Assembly: GCF_021018895.1 (NCBI RefSeq)
Contig: NC_079375.1
Location: 20,353,492-20,417,491 of the forward strand
Direction of reading: 5' to 3'
Length of the DNA: 64,000 nucleotides
DNA from: Seriola aureovittata
Taxonomy: Eukaryota > Chordata > Actinopteri > Carangiformes > Carangidae
This document shows, in pieces, positions 1 through 11,859 of the stretch (positions within the stretch are counted from its first letter, which is position 1; each line of letters starts with the position of its first letter). Made by a program: the position numbers and the translations under genes. The notes below the pieces were generated by a model. It searched no databases. It worked only from the letters and a program-made list of their open reading frames with translations, and had not been told where the DNA came from.

Positions 1-905
1 AATAAAGAAATATATCTACAAATACTAGCTTTTAAAGCTGTAGTATAGCAAGTCTCCTGAGGGTGGAACTAAGTTACTCCGTTATTTAAAGAACATGTAC
101 AACATGATTTAAAAATCTTACAGGTTTAAGTAAATGTAACCGCCCTTCTGTACTAACAGGCAGCACAATAAACACGAAGAACTTATTCATTTGTTTCTTT
201 CAAAGACTGTTTGTTCTAACTTGGCAGATGTGGCAGATATTCGGTGCCTGCTGGTGGATGACAGGAGACACGGTTCCCTGCTGCTGTGCCAGTTGGTGCA
301 CCTGACCAGAGTCACGTTAATGCCCGAGAGCTCTTACTCACAGACGAGCAGGGTGACACGAAGAGGAAAGGGGGTGTCTGTGACGTTGCCTCATTTTCTC
401 AGCTTTTTCCGAATGACTGATTGGTAATGGAGCTGCGTATTTACATGCAGCATCGTGATAGTAAAGGGAAGAGTCCGACCGTTCTGACGTATTGGTCGGA
501 CAGTAGCTTTCCATGAGGTTTCAGGTTTCAGTAGCAGGAGAAAAGAGAGATGAAGAGGAATAACTGGACTCTTGTGCTTAACTAGTCCAGCAGAAACACC
601 AGCGATACACCCAAGAGGAGACTCCTTACAGGCAGAATCAGGTAAACTAACACTGGAATATGACCTTTTGATGAGCATAGCACTGCACTTCCAGCTTTAC
701 AATGTCATAAAATGAAACAAAACAAAATCTTTACAGTGAACTATCAACCTTTTACATTGTTTTACGTAACTGCCAGGAATAAGATGACAGTTTCACGGGC
801 TCTAGCAGCAGAGATATCACATGTCTGAGCTGGAAGTTGGATTCAAAGCCACAGAATTGTCTGCAAAGCATTTTTGTGTTAAAGATAATTGCAGCCAAAG
901 CCTAC
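1..905. other. Non-coding or unassigned stretch at left edge
   Basis: No exon of a recognisable protein is visible. If the candidate exon at 906-1025 (minus strand) is real, its gene would continue into this stretch or beyond the left edge. I tried to join minus-strand reading frames at 390-680 to it. I found no convincing acceptor or protein family. Confidence 0.5.
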
Positions 906-1025
906 CTGAACTCTCAATGTAGCTCCCAGCAGGAGGATCAGCCGAAGGAAGTCCGACATGTTGTAGTCAAAGTGATTCTTTAACAGCAAGGATTCGGTGA
1001 TATTAGCAGCTTCTTTGTGTATACA
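906..1025 (-). CDS. Candidate first coding exon with signal-peptide-like start
   Basis: On the minus strand, a pyrimidine-rich tract ending in CAG precedes position 1025, and a CAG/gtagg donor follows position 906. This defines a possible 120-nt exon. An ATG at 959 opens 18 codons in phase 0, giving MSDFLRLILLLGATLRVQ. This is a short polar start followed by a leucine-rich core, as in a secretory signal peptide. No downstream exon could be joined, and the family is unknown. It may equally be a chance match, so it is a weak call. Confidence 0.22.
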
Positions 1026-1439
1026 CTGTGATGGTAAAACACAAAAAAAAGAGACTCTGTTAAAAGAGAAGCACAAGCAGATATCTAATCTCAAATTTTT
1101 CAACAGACAGAGAAACATTATTTCATTATTTCAAATGTATTTTCAGGTGCGAGAAAAAGGTAAATATCCTCAGACCAAGTGAGCCTGATTATAAACTGAC
1201 AGAGGACACATCACTGCCACTTGACAAGACGCTCAAGATTATTTAAATTTCTCCAAGCAAGCAAAGAGGAAAGAGGAAACTGTTTCTGATGGAGATGCCT
1301 TTAAAAAGGAGACATAAACACTGATTACACAACAACTGCCTTTAATGGCCGATCTAAATCAATTAATAATGACGATACAGGCCTACGATTGGAAAAGAAG
1401 GTTCCACATCTCAGCTTTGCCTCGTGAAACTGTGATTAC

Positions 1440-1623
1440 GGCTGCAACAATTAGATGATTAACTGATTAGTCGATCAACAGAAAATTATTTAAAAAACTA
1501 TTAAGCCATTTTTCAAGCAAAATTGCCAAAAAAAATCGAATTTTTCGCTATTTTCAAAAGGATTAATTGCGATAAGACTTGTCAGACTAATTGATGATGA
1601 AATTAATCTTCGGTTGCAGCCCT
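1440..1623. mobile_element. Short TIR element (MITE-like), AGGGCTGCAAC family
   Basis: An AT-rich element of about 184 bp. It starts with a degenerate GGCTGCAAC and ends with GTTGCAGCCCT, which are inverted copies of each other. The body carries ATTAGTCGAT-type repeats close to both ends. It has no coding capacity. Related copies occur at 3084, 11686, 51471 and 53030. This is the widespread teleost 'ggctgcaacta...' non-autonomous DNA element type; its transposase family was not determined. Confidence 0.6.
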
Positions 1624-3083
1624 GATTGTGATCTTGCTCTTAACCTTTCCCTTCCTTAAAACCTCCTTAACCAACTTGTGACCTGACACAAACTCCAAGT
1701 TGTCACCGTGACAACCAACACTATTAATGTTTCTTCACACATCAAGCATGACACCACAGAATAATAATCAGCTTTACTAAACACAAACTGAAGGGATGCC
1801 ATCTGACTGCAAGTGTTCGTTGTCTGATCAGTTCCTCAGTGATATAAAACACCTGCGATATCTTATTTGTTGTGACACAGATGAAACATTGAGCAGGATA
1901 CAGTTATTGTTACTGGATGTTGTTTATACAACCACAGAAGACTTTCCCCTGGAGGGTCAATGCAGACCTTCTGCTTCCTCCCATGAATATCTCCCTTGTT
2001 TCATCCATTTTTTTCAAGAAAAGTGAATATCAGTACATTGATTTTCCCCTCGACTGCAAGTTAAATGGACTGATGGTAAATCTGAGAGTAATTTGAGTTC
2101 CAGCAATTGTGTAACAACCTCTTAACAAATGCACAAAAAGACGAAAAAGCTAGGAAAAAGTTAGTTGTCCTTATAAAAGAAAACAGTTTTTCCAAACTAA
2201 ATCTGTCTCTGTGCTGAACGTTCCTCCCCTCCAGCACCTGTTTTTATGGAGCTGTTAACAAAGGAAGACATTAAGCCTTCATAAAAGCAGTGGTGTCATG
2301 ACCGTCTCTTAAAGTCACACACTCGTGGATATCAGCTGAGCCTGTCGGCAACACAAAGAACCACTGAAACACCGCACTGTTCCTGTGACTTACATGAACA
2401 GAAGATACACCGGCCATCAGCAGGCAACAGCGAGCCCAGGTTTTATACTGCTCCTGAGCACAGATGTGGACATTTTGGCTGAGATTATCATGGTAACACA
2501 CACACACACACACACTGTATTACAAGATCCTCATTCCTGCTTTCTACCACTAGATGACGCAACAGCACCATCAACACACACACACACACACACACAGTAG
2601 CTTCCCGTCAACTCAGAGCGGGTTAGTGTTGAACATAAAGCTCTTGCATATGTTCTACATTTTGTTGCCACTGGTGAACAATTGGCAGCATGTCATGTGA
2701 TAATAAACCTAGAGTCAGCGCAGAGATACGGGTTGTCTGCACACTGCGGTCCGGTCGGAGAGAGGTGTGATGGACGATGTCAAATATCATGACAAACTAC
2801 ACATGCCAGTGAAAGGTGTGTCGGCGTCACAGACGGCGATGGTATTGTGGATCAGGAGGTGGCAGTGTTTTATACACTGGTGAATTAACCAATTGTCTCT
2901 GGGCAGAAAAGGCTGAACACTGTGAAATGTGGTGAAGGGAAAAAAAAAAAAGGAGCAAAGAGGATGATGTAATCCTTTAAAGGGACATTCACAAAAAAAA
3001 TAAAAAAAATATGGTAACAATAGACACAAAGCTGTGGTAGAGCTGAGATGACCGTACAAACATACTAATGCTGATGACAGTGT
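1624..3083. other. Intergenic, no gene seen
   Basis: AT-rich sequence with two short (AC)n runs at about 2495-2515 and 2573-2596. Open frames are short and low-complexity, and I see no exon-like structure. Confidence 0.55.
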
Positions 3084-3333
3084 AGGGCTGCAACTGACAA
3101 TTATTTTATTAAGACATTCAGTTTACAGTGAAACACAGTGGGATCCAAAAGTCTCTCCCATTATGCATATGCTTGTATGAATATTATAGTAATAGGATAT
3201 ATAATATATATATATAATATAAAATATAGGTATAAATATTTAAATTTTTTGCCTGATAAACGACTAATTTTTTGTTTTCTGAATAGCTGCTGATTAATTT
3301 TCTGTCAATAGGTCAAGCAGTTGTTTCAGCTCT
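3084..3333. mobile_element. Second copy of the AGGGCTGCAAC TIR element
   Basis: Begins with AGGGCTGCAACTGACAATTA and ends near GTTTCAGCTCT, a degenerate inverted copy of the start. The middle holds an AT-dinucleotide-rich patch around 3190-3240. It is about 250 bp long and non-coding. Confidence 0.55.
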
Positions 3334-6300
3334 ATAATTGATGGCGTGTCTACTTGCTAATGTTTGTGTCCATGACGGTAATAAAGTAAAAATGTAGTTG
3401 CATATAGGAATGTGACAAGGATTTAAGCAAATTAAGGGCCACAGGTGAAACTCCACTATTGATACACATTTTAATATCCTGAAAATGTTACTGTCATGTT
3501 ACTGGCCATTAATATGACATCCAATCCTAAATTCAGTAGCTCACAGAGTTATTGTGGCAGAAACATAGCTGGATGCATTAATCCAATGTACTGAATAACC
3601 CACCAGTCAATGAAGAAAAGAAACCAGAAAATAACACAGTTTACATTGCAGGAAAAGGAAAAGGTTTAACTTGACAGACTGTTTGCATTTAAGCTCTGAT
3701 ATTTTCAGGGAACAGTTTCACCAAATCTGTTAAGGGGACAAAGGCTGTGGGATAGATCATATGGGTAGTAACGTTATAGGGACATCATGTGGCACACAAA
3801 CTATTTAATGAGGAGCTTCATCCTACATTTGGAAAAAGATACATGAAACTAATAGATCTGGAGAATGAAAAATGACGCTGGTGTAATAGACCATCTCTCT
3901 TTAACCAGTTTTTAATGCATTTCCAATTTCAAATTCTACGCAGCATTTACTAAGAAACATATTTCAGTTCTATAAGACAACCTGTGCAATAACTAATACA
4001 AGGTATGTGCTAAGTTTGGTGCAAATTGCTTGACAAACACAAGTGTTTAGGGAAAACTATATGATATTATGCAATGCAAGTTATCAAATAAATAATTAAA
4101 TAGGCAGTGTGTGGCGGCTAATTGGCATCTTTTTCACATAAAGAAGATTAAGGGTGTGGTGCAATGGTTTTTGCCTTTAATATGGGCAAAATATTACATA
4201 TTTTAATAGACTTCAATTATAGAACCTCGTGTAGCCAGTTAAAAACACATTTTATGAGGTCCTTGTTTAATATATGTAAGATAAATGATCAAAATTTAAG
4301 TCTCAATGATTTCATGAACCTGATTAAACACATGGAGCGAAACGTTTTGCACCGTAAAATATCCGAGGCCCAGGATCTGCCTTGTTTGCATATGACCTCA
4401 GCTACAACGCCTTAGGCTAAACAGAAACACCATCCATTATGAGGAGTGGTTAACCAGCTCTCTCCCAAATTACAGTGACTCTGGGTTCCCATTTTACTGA
4501 TTTAGCGGTTGTGTGGTTCCCCATCTCATGTTACTGACTGTTATAGTGAGACGCACTCACGCAGGCCATCCTCCCCCTTGTAAAAAGTGAGCAAAGCATT
4601 TGTTGGCCATTTAACAGGCACCAAGCAGGCACCAAGTAAAGCACAATTAAACATCCGTGACAAGACATTATTTACTTTATTCTGCAAAAGCACATTTGTG
4701 TTTTTAGAATAATATTGGTGCTTGATTATACCGATCGAGACTGCCCAGTGGTGTTACTACACTTTTACTTCACCAGCGCAGCCCCAGGCTACTCGGGGTT
4801 GAGATCTAACCACATCCTCTGACAAATGCAGGAGGAACATTTTACCACCCTGACCAAGAGGCCACTGCACAAGGTTTTCAACAGAGCCGGAACATTTCCT
4901 GAGCATGTATGACTGCAGCGACTGAACCTCCGTCTAAATCCCTGTTTAAAGCTGCCGGTGACAGGTCATCAGTCTCGCTGCAGTGCGGTGTGGAGAGGTG
5001 TCCAGATAACACCCTGGTTATAGAGTTGACCCCGGCTTTTTAACCTACTGACACACCTCCTCGCTTCACCCCGCTCCCCTCACCCACTCTGCCAAACTCC
5101 AGGTCAATCCTGACAACATTTACCCAGCGCCTTGTGCACCACTCCTCCACACCAGCCTCCCCGGGGACATCTGCCCTTTTTTAATACTGAGCTTTGACCT
5201 CTCGGGCTAAAGATAAGTTAACCTCTACGACCGTGTCGTGAAGTTACCAACATGTTCCCTTGTAACGCTGTTTTGTTAGCGCACATGTGCAGTAGCTATC
5301 TGAGCCTGAAGAAAATCGAGCACAAATGTGTTTGTCCCTGCCGAACAGTTTTAGCTGAACAGTAAAGCAGCCAGGACTCGGAGTTTAAGAGAGAGTCTTA
5401 TGAAAGGAACAAGCTTTGTCTGAAGTGTGAATGGCTGCAATACTATTTCCCTCTCTCTCTCCCACCCTCCTGCCAACACCAGTCAAGGGATTTTCCTTCC
5501 CACCATCTCCGGCTGGAACACTATTTCCGGATTGTGTCGTTCATTTACTTCGTTCGCAGAGCACTCGGGAATGAGAGGCCATGGAAAACTGAGTGTGGCA
5601 ATGTGGCTAGAGTGGTGGGGAGAGAAAGACAGAGAATTGGAGAGAGAGAGAGAGGTGTGTATGTGCGTGTGTGTGTGTGTGTGTTTGTGCGTGTGTGTGT
5701 GTGTGCGTGTGTGCGTGTGTGTGTGTGTGCGTGTGTGTGCGTGTGTGTGTGTGTGAGATGGAGAGAGTGCAAGACAGAGCTGGAGAGAGCTGGATCGTCA
5801 GAGACAAGCCCAAGCAACGGCCTTTACCAAAATAGCACGAGCAAGAATCTCTGTGGGTAACATAAATTTGAGCATGATGAGTGTAATCAAACTGAGAGGG
5901 GTTAGACATGCGACATAAACTATCTTCATGACCATGTGATGTTGAGGATTCCTTTGTCACAACTGTGTGTTTGCCTCCCTGCCTGCCTGCCAGTCTGTTT
6001 GTTTATCTGGCCGTCTCTCCGTCCCCCAGAACATCCTATTACACTACTACGTCTCTGCAGTTAAAGCTCAGGCACAGGCTGTTGGTGACCTGCTTACCTT
6101 CTGACATTTCCAGGCCTGATAAAAGCTAACCCCCTGTGACAGGTGTAATTGTCAAACAAAGGTGGTCATACAAGCTTAAGAGGCCTTTGACCTTAAAGCT
6201 CGATTCTCTATCCTCGTTAGATGACCAAACAGGATGGAATCCATTCACTAAGCTCATCTTCATCTTGACTCCAGGGAGATTTACAGGAAGAGAGGGGCAA

Positions 6301-6640
6301 CAAGAACAAGCGGCCTAATATCCCTTCAAATATCATCATATTTTTGACTTCACCAATTAACAATGTAATTAATTAAGCTAATGAACACATTCATGAGCAG
6401 CTATTTTTATGTCAATATACACGTCTTATACTGTGGGTGCTGACATAAACACTGAGTACAAGTAATTTCAAAAAACATTTTCTTAATGCAGTTCAGTTCA
6501 CTCATCACACAGAGCATTTCTCAGTCTCTAAACAGTTTTAATGTCTGTTTAATGTCAAAGTTCAAACAAGGCTAAGAGTCGACAGTCACGCTCGCAGCTC
6601 TGTTACATAGCGGTGCTTTGACCTAAATGCTAACGTAAGC
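3334..6640. other. Intergenic, no gene seen
   Basis: No supported exon. The stretch at 4900-5250 is less AT-rich than its surroundings, but I see no protein homology. A compound GT microsatellite lies at 5655-5755, and the long open frames across it come only from the repeat. Confidence 0.5.
5655..5755. repeat. Compound (GT)n/(GC) microsatellite
   Basis: About 100 bp of GT dinucleotides interrupted by GC and TT. It follows a (GA)n run at about 5639-5655 and is followed by more GA-rich sequence. Overlapping open frames on both strands are simple-repeat artefacts. Confidence 0.9.
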
Positions 6641-6643
6641 ATG

Positions 6644-7262
6644 CTAACATACTCAACAGTTGAACATGCTAACATGCTCAACAGTCTAACATGCTAACAT
6701 GCTCAACTGTTGAGTATGTTAGAGCAATAATTAAACACAAAGTACAACTGGGTGTGATGGGAATGTCATGAATTGTGCAGGTGTGTGGTCATAAACCAAA
6801 GTACTGGACAGATAAGAAATGTTACCTGATGACGGCATTAGATGAAAGGTCAGGGGGTTCACCAAAGTTATTACAGTTCATCCTGAGGGGACATCGATGT
6901 CTGCAGCAAATTTCATGGCAATCCATCCAATAGTTTTTTGAGATATTTCAACAACTTTTCAATTTTGTACAGACATTCATGGTCCCCAGAGGTTGACTCC
7001 CAGTGACTTTGCTGATTCACCAACTTTCCCTCTGGTGCCACCATGGGGTTGACATTTTTGGAAATGTCCTGATATCTAGTGGATGGAGTGCCGTGACATT
7101 TGGTGCAGACAGTTATGTTCCCCTCTGGAAGAATTACAATGACTTTTCATACGTCACCATCGTCGGGTCAAAAATTTTCATACTTTGGTTTATGAGCAAA
7201 TATCGGCAAAACTTATGACACTCCCATCAGCCTCAGCTCCACTTTGTGCTAATCAGTGAATG
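6644..7262. mobile_element. Fold-back (long inverted repeat) element
   Basis: Sequence around 6725-6810 reappears inverted around 7170-7262. For example, ATAAACCAAAGTA near 6791 pairs with TACTTTGGTTTAT near 7182, and a tract reading ACAAAGT...GATGGGAATGTCATG pairs with one reading CATCAGCC...CACTTTGTGCTAAT. The left end also carries CATGCTAA repeats and a perfect 19-bp hairpin (arms 6644-6662 and 6704-6722). The inner part contains phrases such as TTTCATGGCAATCCATCCAA, which I recognise from a very common teleost dispersed repeat. There is no transposase, so it is probably non-autonomous. Confidence 0.6.
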
Positions 7263-7477
7263 TTGCCTCAGCGTCTTAGCACTGTCATTATGAGCGTGTT
7301 GATGTCAGCTAAAGGCAGCTAGCTCTTCGTCTTGTTTAATCTGTCTCTTGTTGCTCCTCAAACTTTATGGAACTTTATGGTAGTAAATCGCACCTCTTTA
7401 ATAACCGTGGCCAAAATCTATTCAAATCATCCACTAAACCGAGAAAGAAAATGTGTTCACAACACTGAGTTTTCATA

Positions 7478-7478
<1 letters not shown>

Positions 7479-7545
<67 letters not shown>
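7479..7545. repeat. (AC)n microsatellite
   Basis: An uninterrupted run of about 33 AC units. It is responsible for the low-complexity poly(CV) open frames on the minus strand. Confidence 0.97.
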
Positions 7546-7547
<2 letters not shown>

Positions 7548-9076
7548 TGTCTCCACACTCTGGTCTCCCACACATGTATCACGTACCATTGTGGTGGGAC
7601 ATAAAAACACAAAGTAGGCTGTTAAAAGGGGGTGAGAAAATTGGACTTTCTTCACCGACTTCCTCTAATTACTTTTCTTCATTAAATTGCAGCAGGCGCC
7701 AATTAACGAGAGATTCATTTTTTTTTTTTTTTTTACTTTTTTTTTACTGTTTTCTTTTTACCATTAAATCCAACTGTTAAATTATATTGCATCATATATA
7801 TTCGTCTCATTTTTTCCTTTGTAAATAATTTGCCTGAGACAATTTGTTGTTCTTTTAATATAGTGTACTCGTGAATTAGTGTAGCTGTATATGGTGATGT
7901 ATAGTGTTATACATACAAATACAGCTTTTTCTTTTTTTTTTTACTATTATTTATAATTATTTTTATATAGTAAACTTTGAACAACCTGCTTTGGTAATAC
8001 TGTATTTGACTATAGTCATGCCAATGGAACTAATCTAAAAGAAGAAAGAAAAGAGTCAAAATCCCTCCTCCATGAAATAACAGAAAAATTGCCACTGGGT
8101 CACAAGAATCAGTTAAGATAAGCAGCCTCTGGCATCATTTTTTTCGGGTCACCATGACAATTTCAGGCTGTGCAGTCAGCAGTTTCACAATTCAGTTGTC
8201 TCTCGCACAGAATCTCTTGCACCAAGGTTGACTGCGTGGTGGAAAGGCCACAGAGCGCAGGTGTGAAGTGGAAGGATGACAGCAATTTGCATTAAATGTT
8301 ATGACAACAAATGTAATCAGTATTTTGGAACACACAGCATCGGTACAAACTGTTTTAATAATGTAAATTATGGGGGGTGTGTGGGAGGGAGTTTATGTGC
8401 CATAAATCATCCAGAGTGTATTCAGACTGCTGCAGAGAGGATTAGAGATTCTGGAGAACAGAGTGATTCCTGATCATGTCATTTATACTGTTCGTTCATG
8501 TCAGAGAACATTTTGTTCTTGTGACACTTTTTTCTAAACTGAGTGAACTATTTTGATTAGACTGAAGGAGAAAAAAAAGGATCAAGTCCTGGAATTGTGA
8601 TAAATATGATGATGTTTGATTAATCTACAATGTATTTTACATTCAACATGAAAGTTTCATGCAATTTAAAAAGTTATAAAGACGTACTTTAGTGTGTTGC
8701 TGATATATATTATTCAGAGGAAGGTTAATTCCATCCCTTGAGAAAGTTAGAGCACAAAGTCAATCAGATGATGAAATTTTTAACCTTCTGGGACATATAT
8801 CCCAACCTAATGCCTTAAAGCACCAAGGTAAATCCCAACGCATGACACAGAAAATTAGTTTACTTGCTCTCCTCATGGCTCAAGGTTGTCTCATTTACAC
8901 AGGTCACCGATGCTGCTATTGTTTGTGCAGGAGTTGTGTAATCCTAGATTCTTTCGTCCTATCCTCTTATTGTTATGGCTCCTCACGGAGTGCTTAACAC
9001 ATGCTGAAATAACTTCCTTAAGACCTATGTAAGCAAATACCACTCAAAGTATTTCTATGCCAGTACATGAGAGTGT

Positions 9077-9140
9077 GCATGTGTGTGTGTGTGTGTTTGT
9101 GTGAGTGTGTGTGTTTGAGTGTGTGTGTGTGTGTGTGTGT
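9077..9140. repeat. Imperfect (GT)n microsatellite
   Basis: About 64 bp of GT units broken by TT and GA. Confidence 0.9.
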
Positions 9141-11685
9141 GAGGGCAAAAAGGGAAGGGGGCTTCTTGCGTGCAGGACAGGGGTGGTTTGTTTTGTCAGC
9201 AAAATGTCAATCTGTCTTTGCAAGGTTATCCCATATGATCTCCCTAAATACACAGGGCTTGGTTGTCCATCTGGTTGGCAGTTGAGAGCCCAAATATCCC
9301 CCCCCTCCCATTAGCACCAACCACCGCTAGCCCAGGTCTGGAGGTCTTGCCTTTCTACCTCCCACTGAGAGGATATGAAAAGGCCGACAAAGCTTTCCAT
9401 TCTCTTCTTTTACTGTCAGATTTTTGGATCAGTGTAATCCTCAAATGGCTGCAACACGTGTACAGCGGTTTGGTTGCTCCCTAACAACTAACTTGACAAC
9501 TAAACAATGCAATAGTTCTTACTGAAAAGGGACACTCAGAAGAATTTTGCACGTCCAGAAAAGATCCGGACTCCTCTATGTGCACACACACACACACACA
9601 TTCACACGTCCAGGCAACCACCCAACATCCAAAAGTCCAAAAAGCCAGATCTGTCCCCAATCCAAACTGCCTTGGGCTCCCCTAAGCTATTCAGCGTGTG
9701 CAAATGAAAGATCTGTGTCTTGGAACTGTGCAAGCCTCTAGGCAGAGCAGAACTAGCCTCGTGCACAGATATACACAGCAGCCCTCTGGACAAGTTTGGC
9801 ACCCACACCAGCAACTGTGGGCCAAAACTCATGTTGCGTGCTAACTCTCTCCCTCCCCCATCCCCTCATGCTATCCCGCTCTGCAATTATATGCTACGCT
9901 CCCACCCAAACATGCAAGAATAGGCCTTCTCAGTCAACAGACAAACCGAGTCATTCTGTCCTCAAACCATGACATCATGACCATTTGACTTTAGCGTGAA
10001 ATTCAAGCTTAATTTAACTTTGTCAGGAAAGAAAAAAAAAAAAAAAAGAAAAGAAAAGTGGTGTGTGTTACAATGGCAGAGCGCTGCAGTGGTGTGAACA
10101 GTAACTGCATGCAATTCTGGGAAGGAAAAGCTAATTTATTTTCTCAAATATCAAACTCATGAGGAAGGAATATGTGACTCATGACAATCTCACACATCAA
10201 GTATTTACTATGAGAAACGGTTGAACTGGGCTTGTTCATGGACAGAATGGAGCTGGATAATACTGACAAACTCATGTACTGTCAGATTTTGACTCAGTAC
10301 AGACCACAGAATACTTTAGGTATGACTATTGATGCTTTTATACAATATCTAAGAGAAAGTTTATGAATAAAATTCTTCAGTAATGGGGGATTCATATCGA
10401 GTCACTTGAGAATAAAATCAATATTACAATTCAACTAAAACACAGCACAAAAAAAAAAAAACACCAAAATCCCAGATGATATCTTGGCTTATATCGCAGT
10501 AATGATATCATACAAACATGTCACCAACTTTGGTTCAGATTTATATCAATGGCCTCCTGTTTCCTTAAGTTTCAAGGGGTTTAGATGCCTGAGAGGCATC
10601 TATCAAACTGCTGACAGCTATTGTGTGAAGCACACCTCATTTTCCAAATCTGCCTCGCAACAGAGTCCTCTCCTCTGTCCTTGCAGCTCTGGGAGGGGTT
10701 CTTAATAGTTTGTGAGCGCTTGCGTGTGCGTGCATGTATATATGACAGAACCGCACCAATGACAGGCACCTCAGCCCAGCCCAGCCCTCGCAACAAAGAG
10801 GGCTGGTGGGTTTCATTGCAGCCCCGCTTGCTCTCCCACACGCTCATAAATAACCATACAGAGTCTCTGCCCTGGCCAGGGGGAGAAAAGGGAGAGAAAA
10901 GAGCCATTTAGGCAGCTCCTCTCCTCTCATGCCTTCCAACTGACCTTTTCCAAGGGTCAATCAGTCCAACCACAACTCCGTACAAACCCCCCCCCCCCCT
11001 CCTGCTCTCTCTTTGCTGACACTAACCTGAATCATCCCAAGACTGACGCTGTGGAGAGAAGCCACTTAGCAGGCTTGGGTCATTGTAAGGGAGATTTTAA
11101 AAGACCTGGAAGGCATAAAGCCTCACAGCCGTTCAGTCCCAGAGCATGCGAGATCGCAGCCGGGGTCAGAGGTGAAGGTCACAATATGGGAGGAGGGGAA
11201 TAAATCCTGTAGCATGGACGACAATGGCTGCAATCCCCACTGACAATGATGCCATTGTGGGCTTTGGGTTGCTTAGTGTGTCCTGGAGCTGTGCCTAATA
11301 GAGTTATAGTGCTGATGTGATGGCTGTGTGGCTGAGGAGAGTAGTGTCCTTTTATATAAAGGGGGGCAACTGCAGAGGAGCTTGAAAGAGGTCTCGGCTT
11401 CTCAATTTTGCTTTGCATGAAGCCTGGGGTTGTGTGTGTATGTGTGTCCATGAGCGATGGAGAAACAGAGAGAGGGAGGTTACTAGCTTAACTTCACTGA
11501 GCTTCCAGCCATGAATCCTTTGCTCACTGACACACATGACTCCTCTCTGTAAAGAGTCAGAGTTCACAAGATGTGCGGGCGCGCTGACTGCAACATGACT
11601 TTTCTATTTGTGAACCTATCGAGTCACACTGTCTCAGGAACAATACAGTTATTGATTTCTGAGATTTTCACATAACTTATGACTA

Positions 11686-11859
11686 GTGCTGAATGATAAG
11701 TAGAATTTTAATAATCTATTAATTGTTTATTAAGCAAAAACACTTTTTTTCCTGTTTAGTTACAAGTGAATAGCATTGAGTTTTGCACTGCCATTATTAC
11801 TGAAACTTAAAACAAAACAACAGATTATCCAATGATGAAAATAAAGAGCTGCAGCCCTA
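11686..11859. mobile_element. Degenerate AGGGCTGCAAC-type TIR element
   Basis: Starts near AGTGCTGAATGATAAG and ends with AGCTGCAGCCCT. The inner ends are ATTAATTGTTTATTAAG-like. It is about 174 bp long and non-coding. Confidence 0.45.

Larger units (their letters stand above)
7263..11685. other. Intergenic, repeats only
   Basis: No exon supported. Holds (AC)n at 7479-7545, T-rich runs near 7718-7745, GT-rich repeats at 9077-9140 and AC at about 9582-9600. The stretch at 9290-9930 and 10660-11050 is more GC-balanced but gives no recognisable protein. Confidence 0.5.

Noticed and set aside
4164..4415. 83-codon AT-rich frame, possible transposon remnant
   Set aside because: Resembles a fragment of a mobile-element protein in composition only; no motif to support it.
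5427..5960. Overlapping open frames around 5.4-5.9 kb on both strands
   Set aside because: They are produced by the GT microsatellite at 5655-5755.
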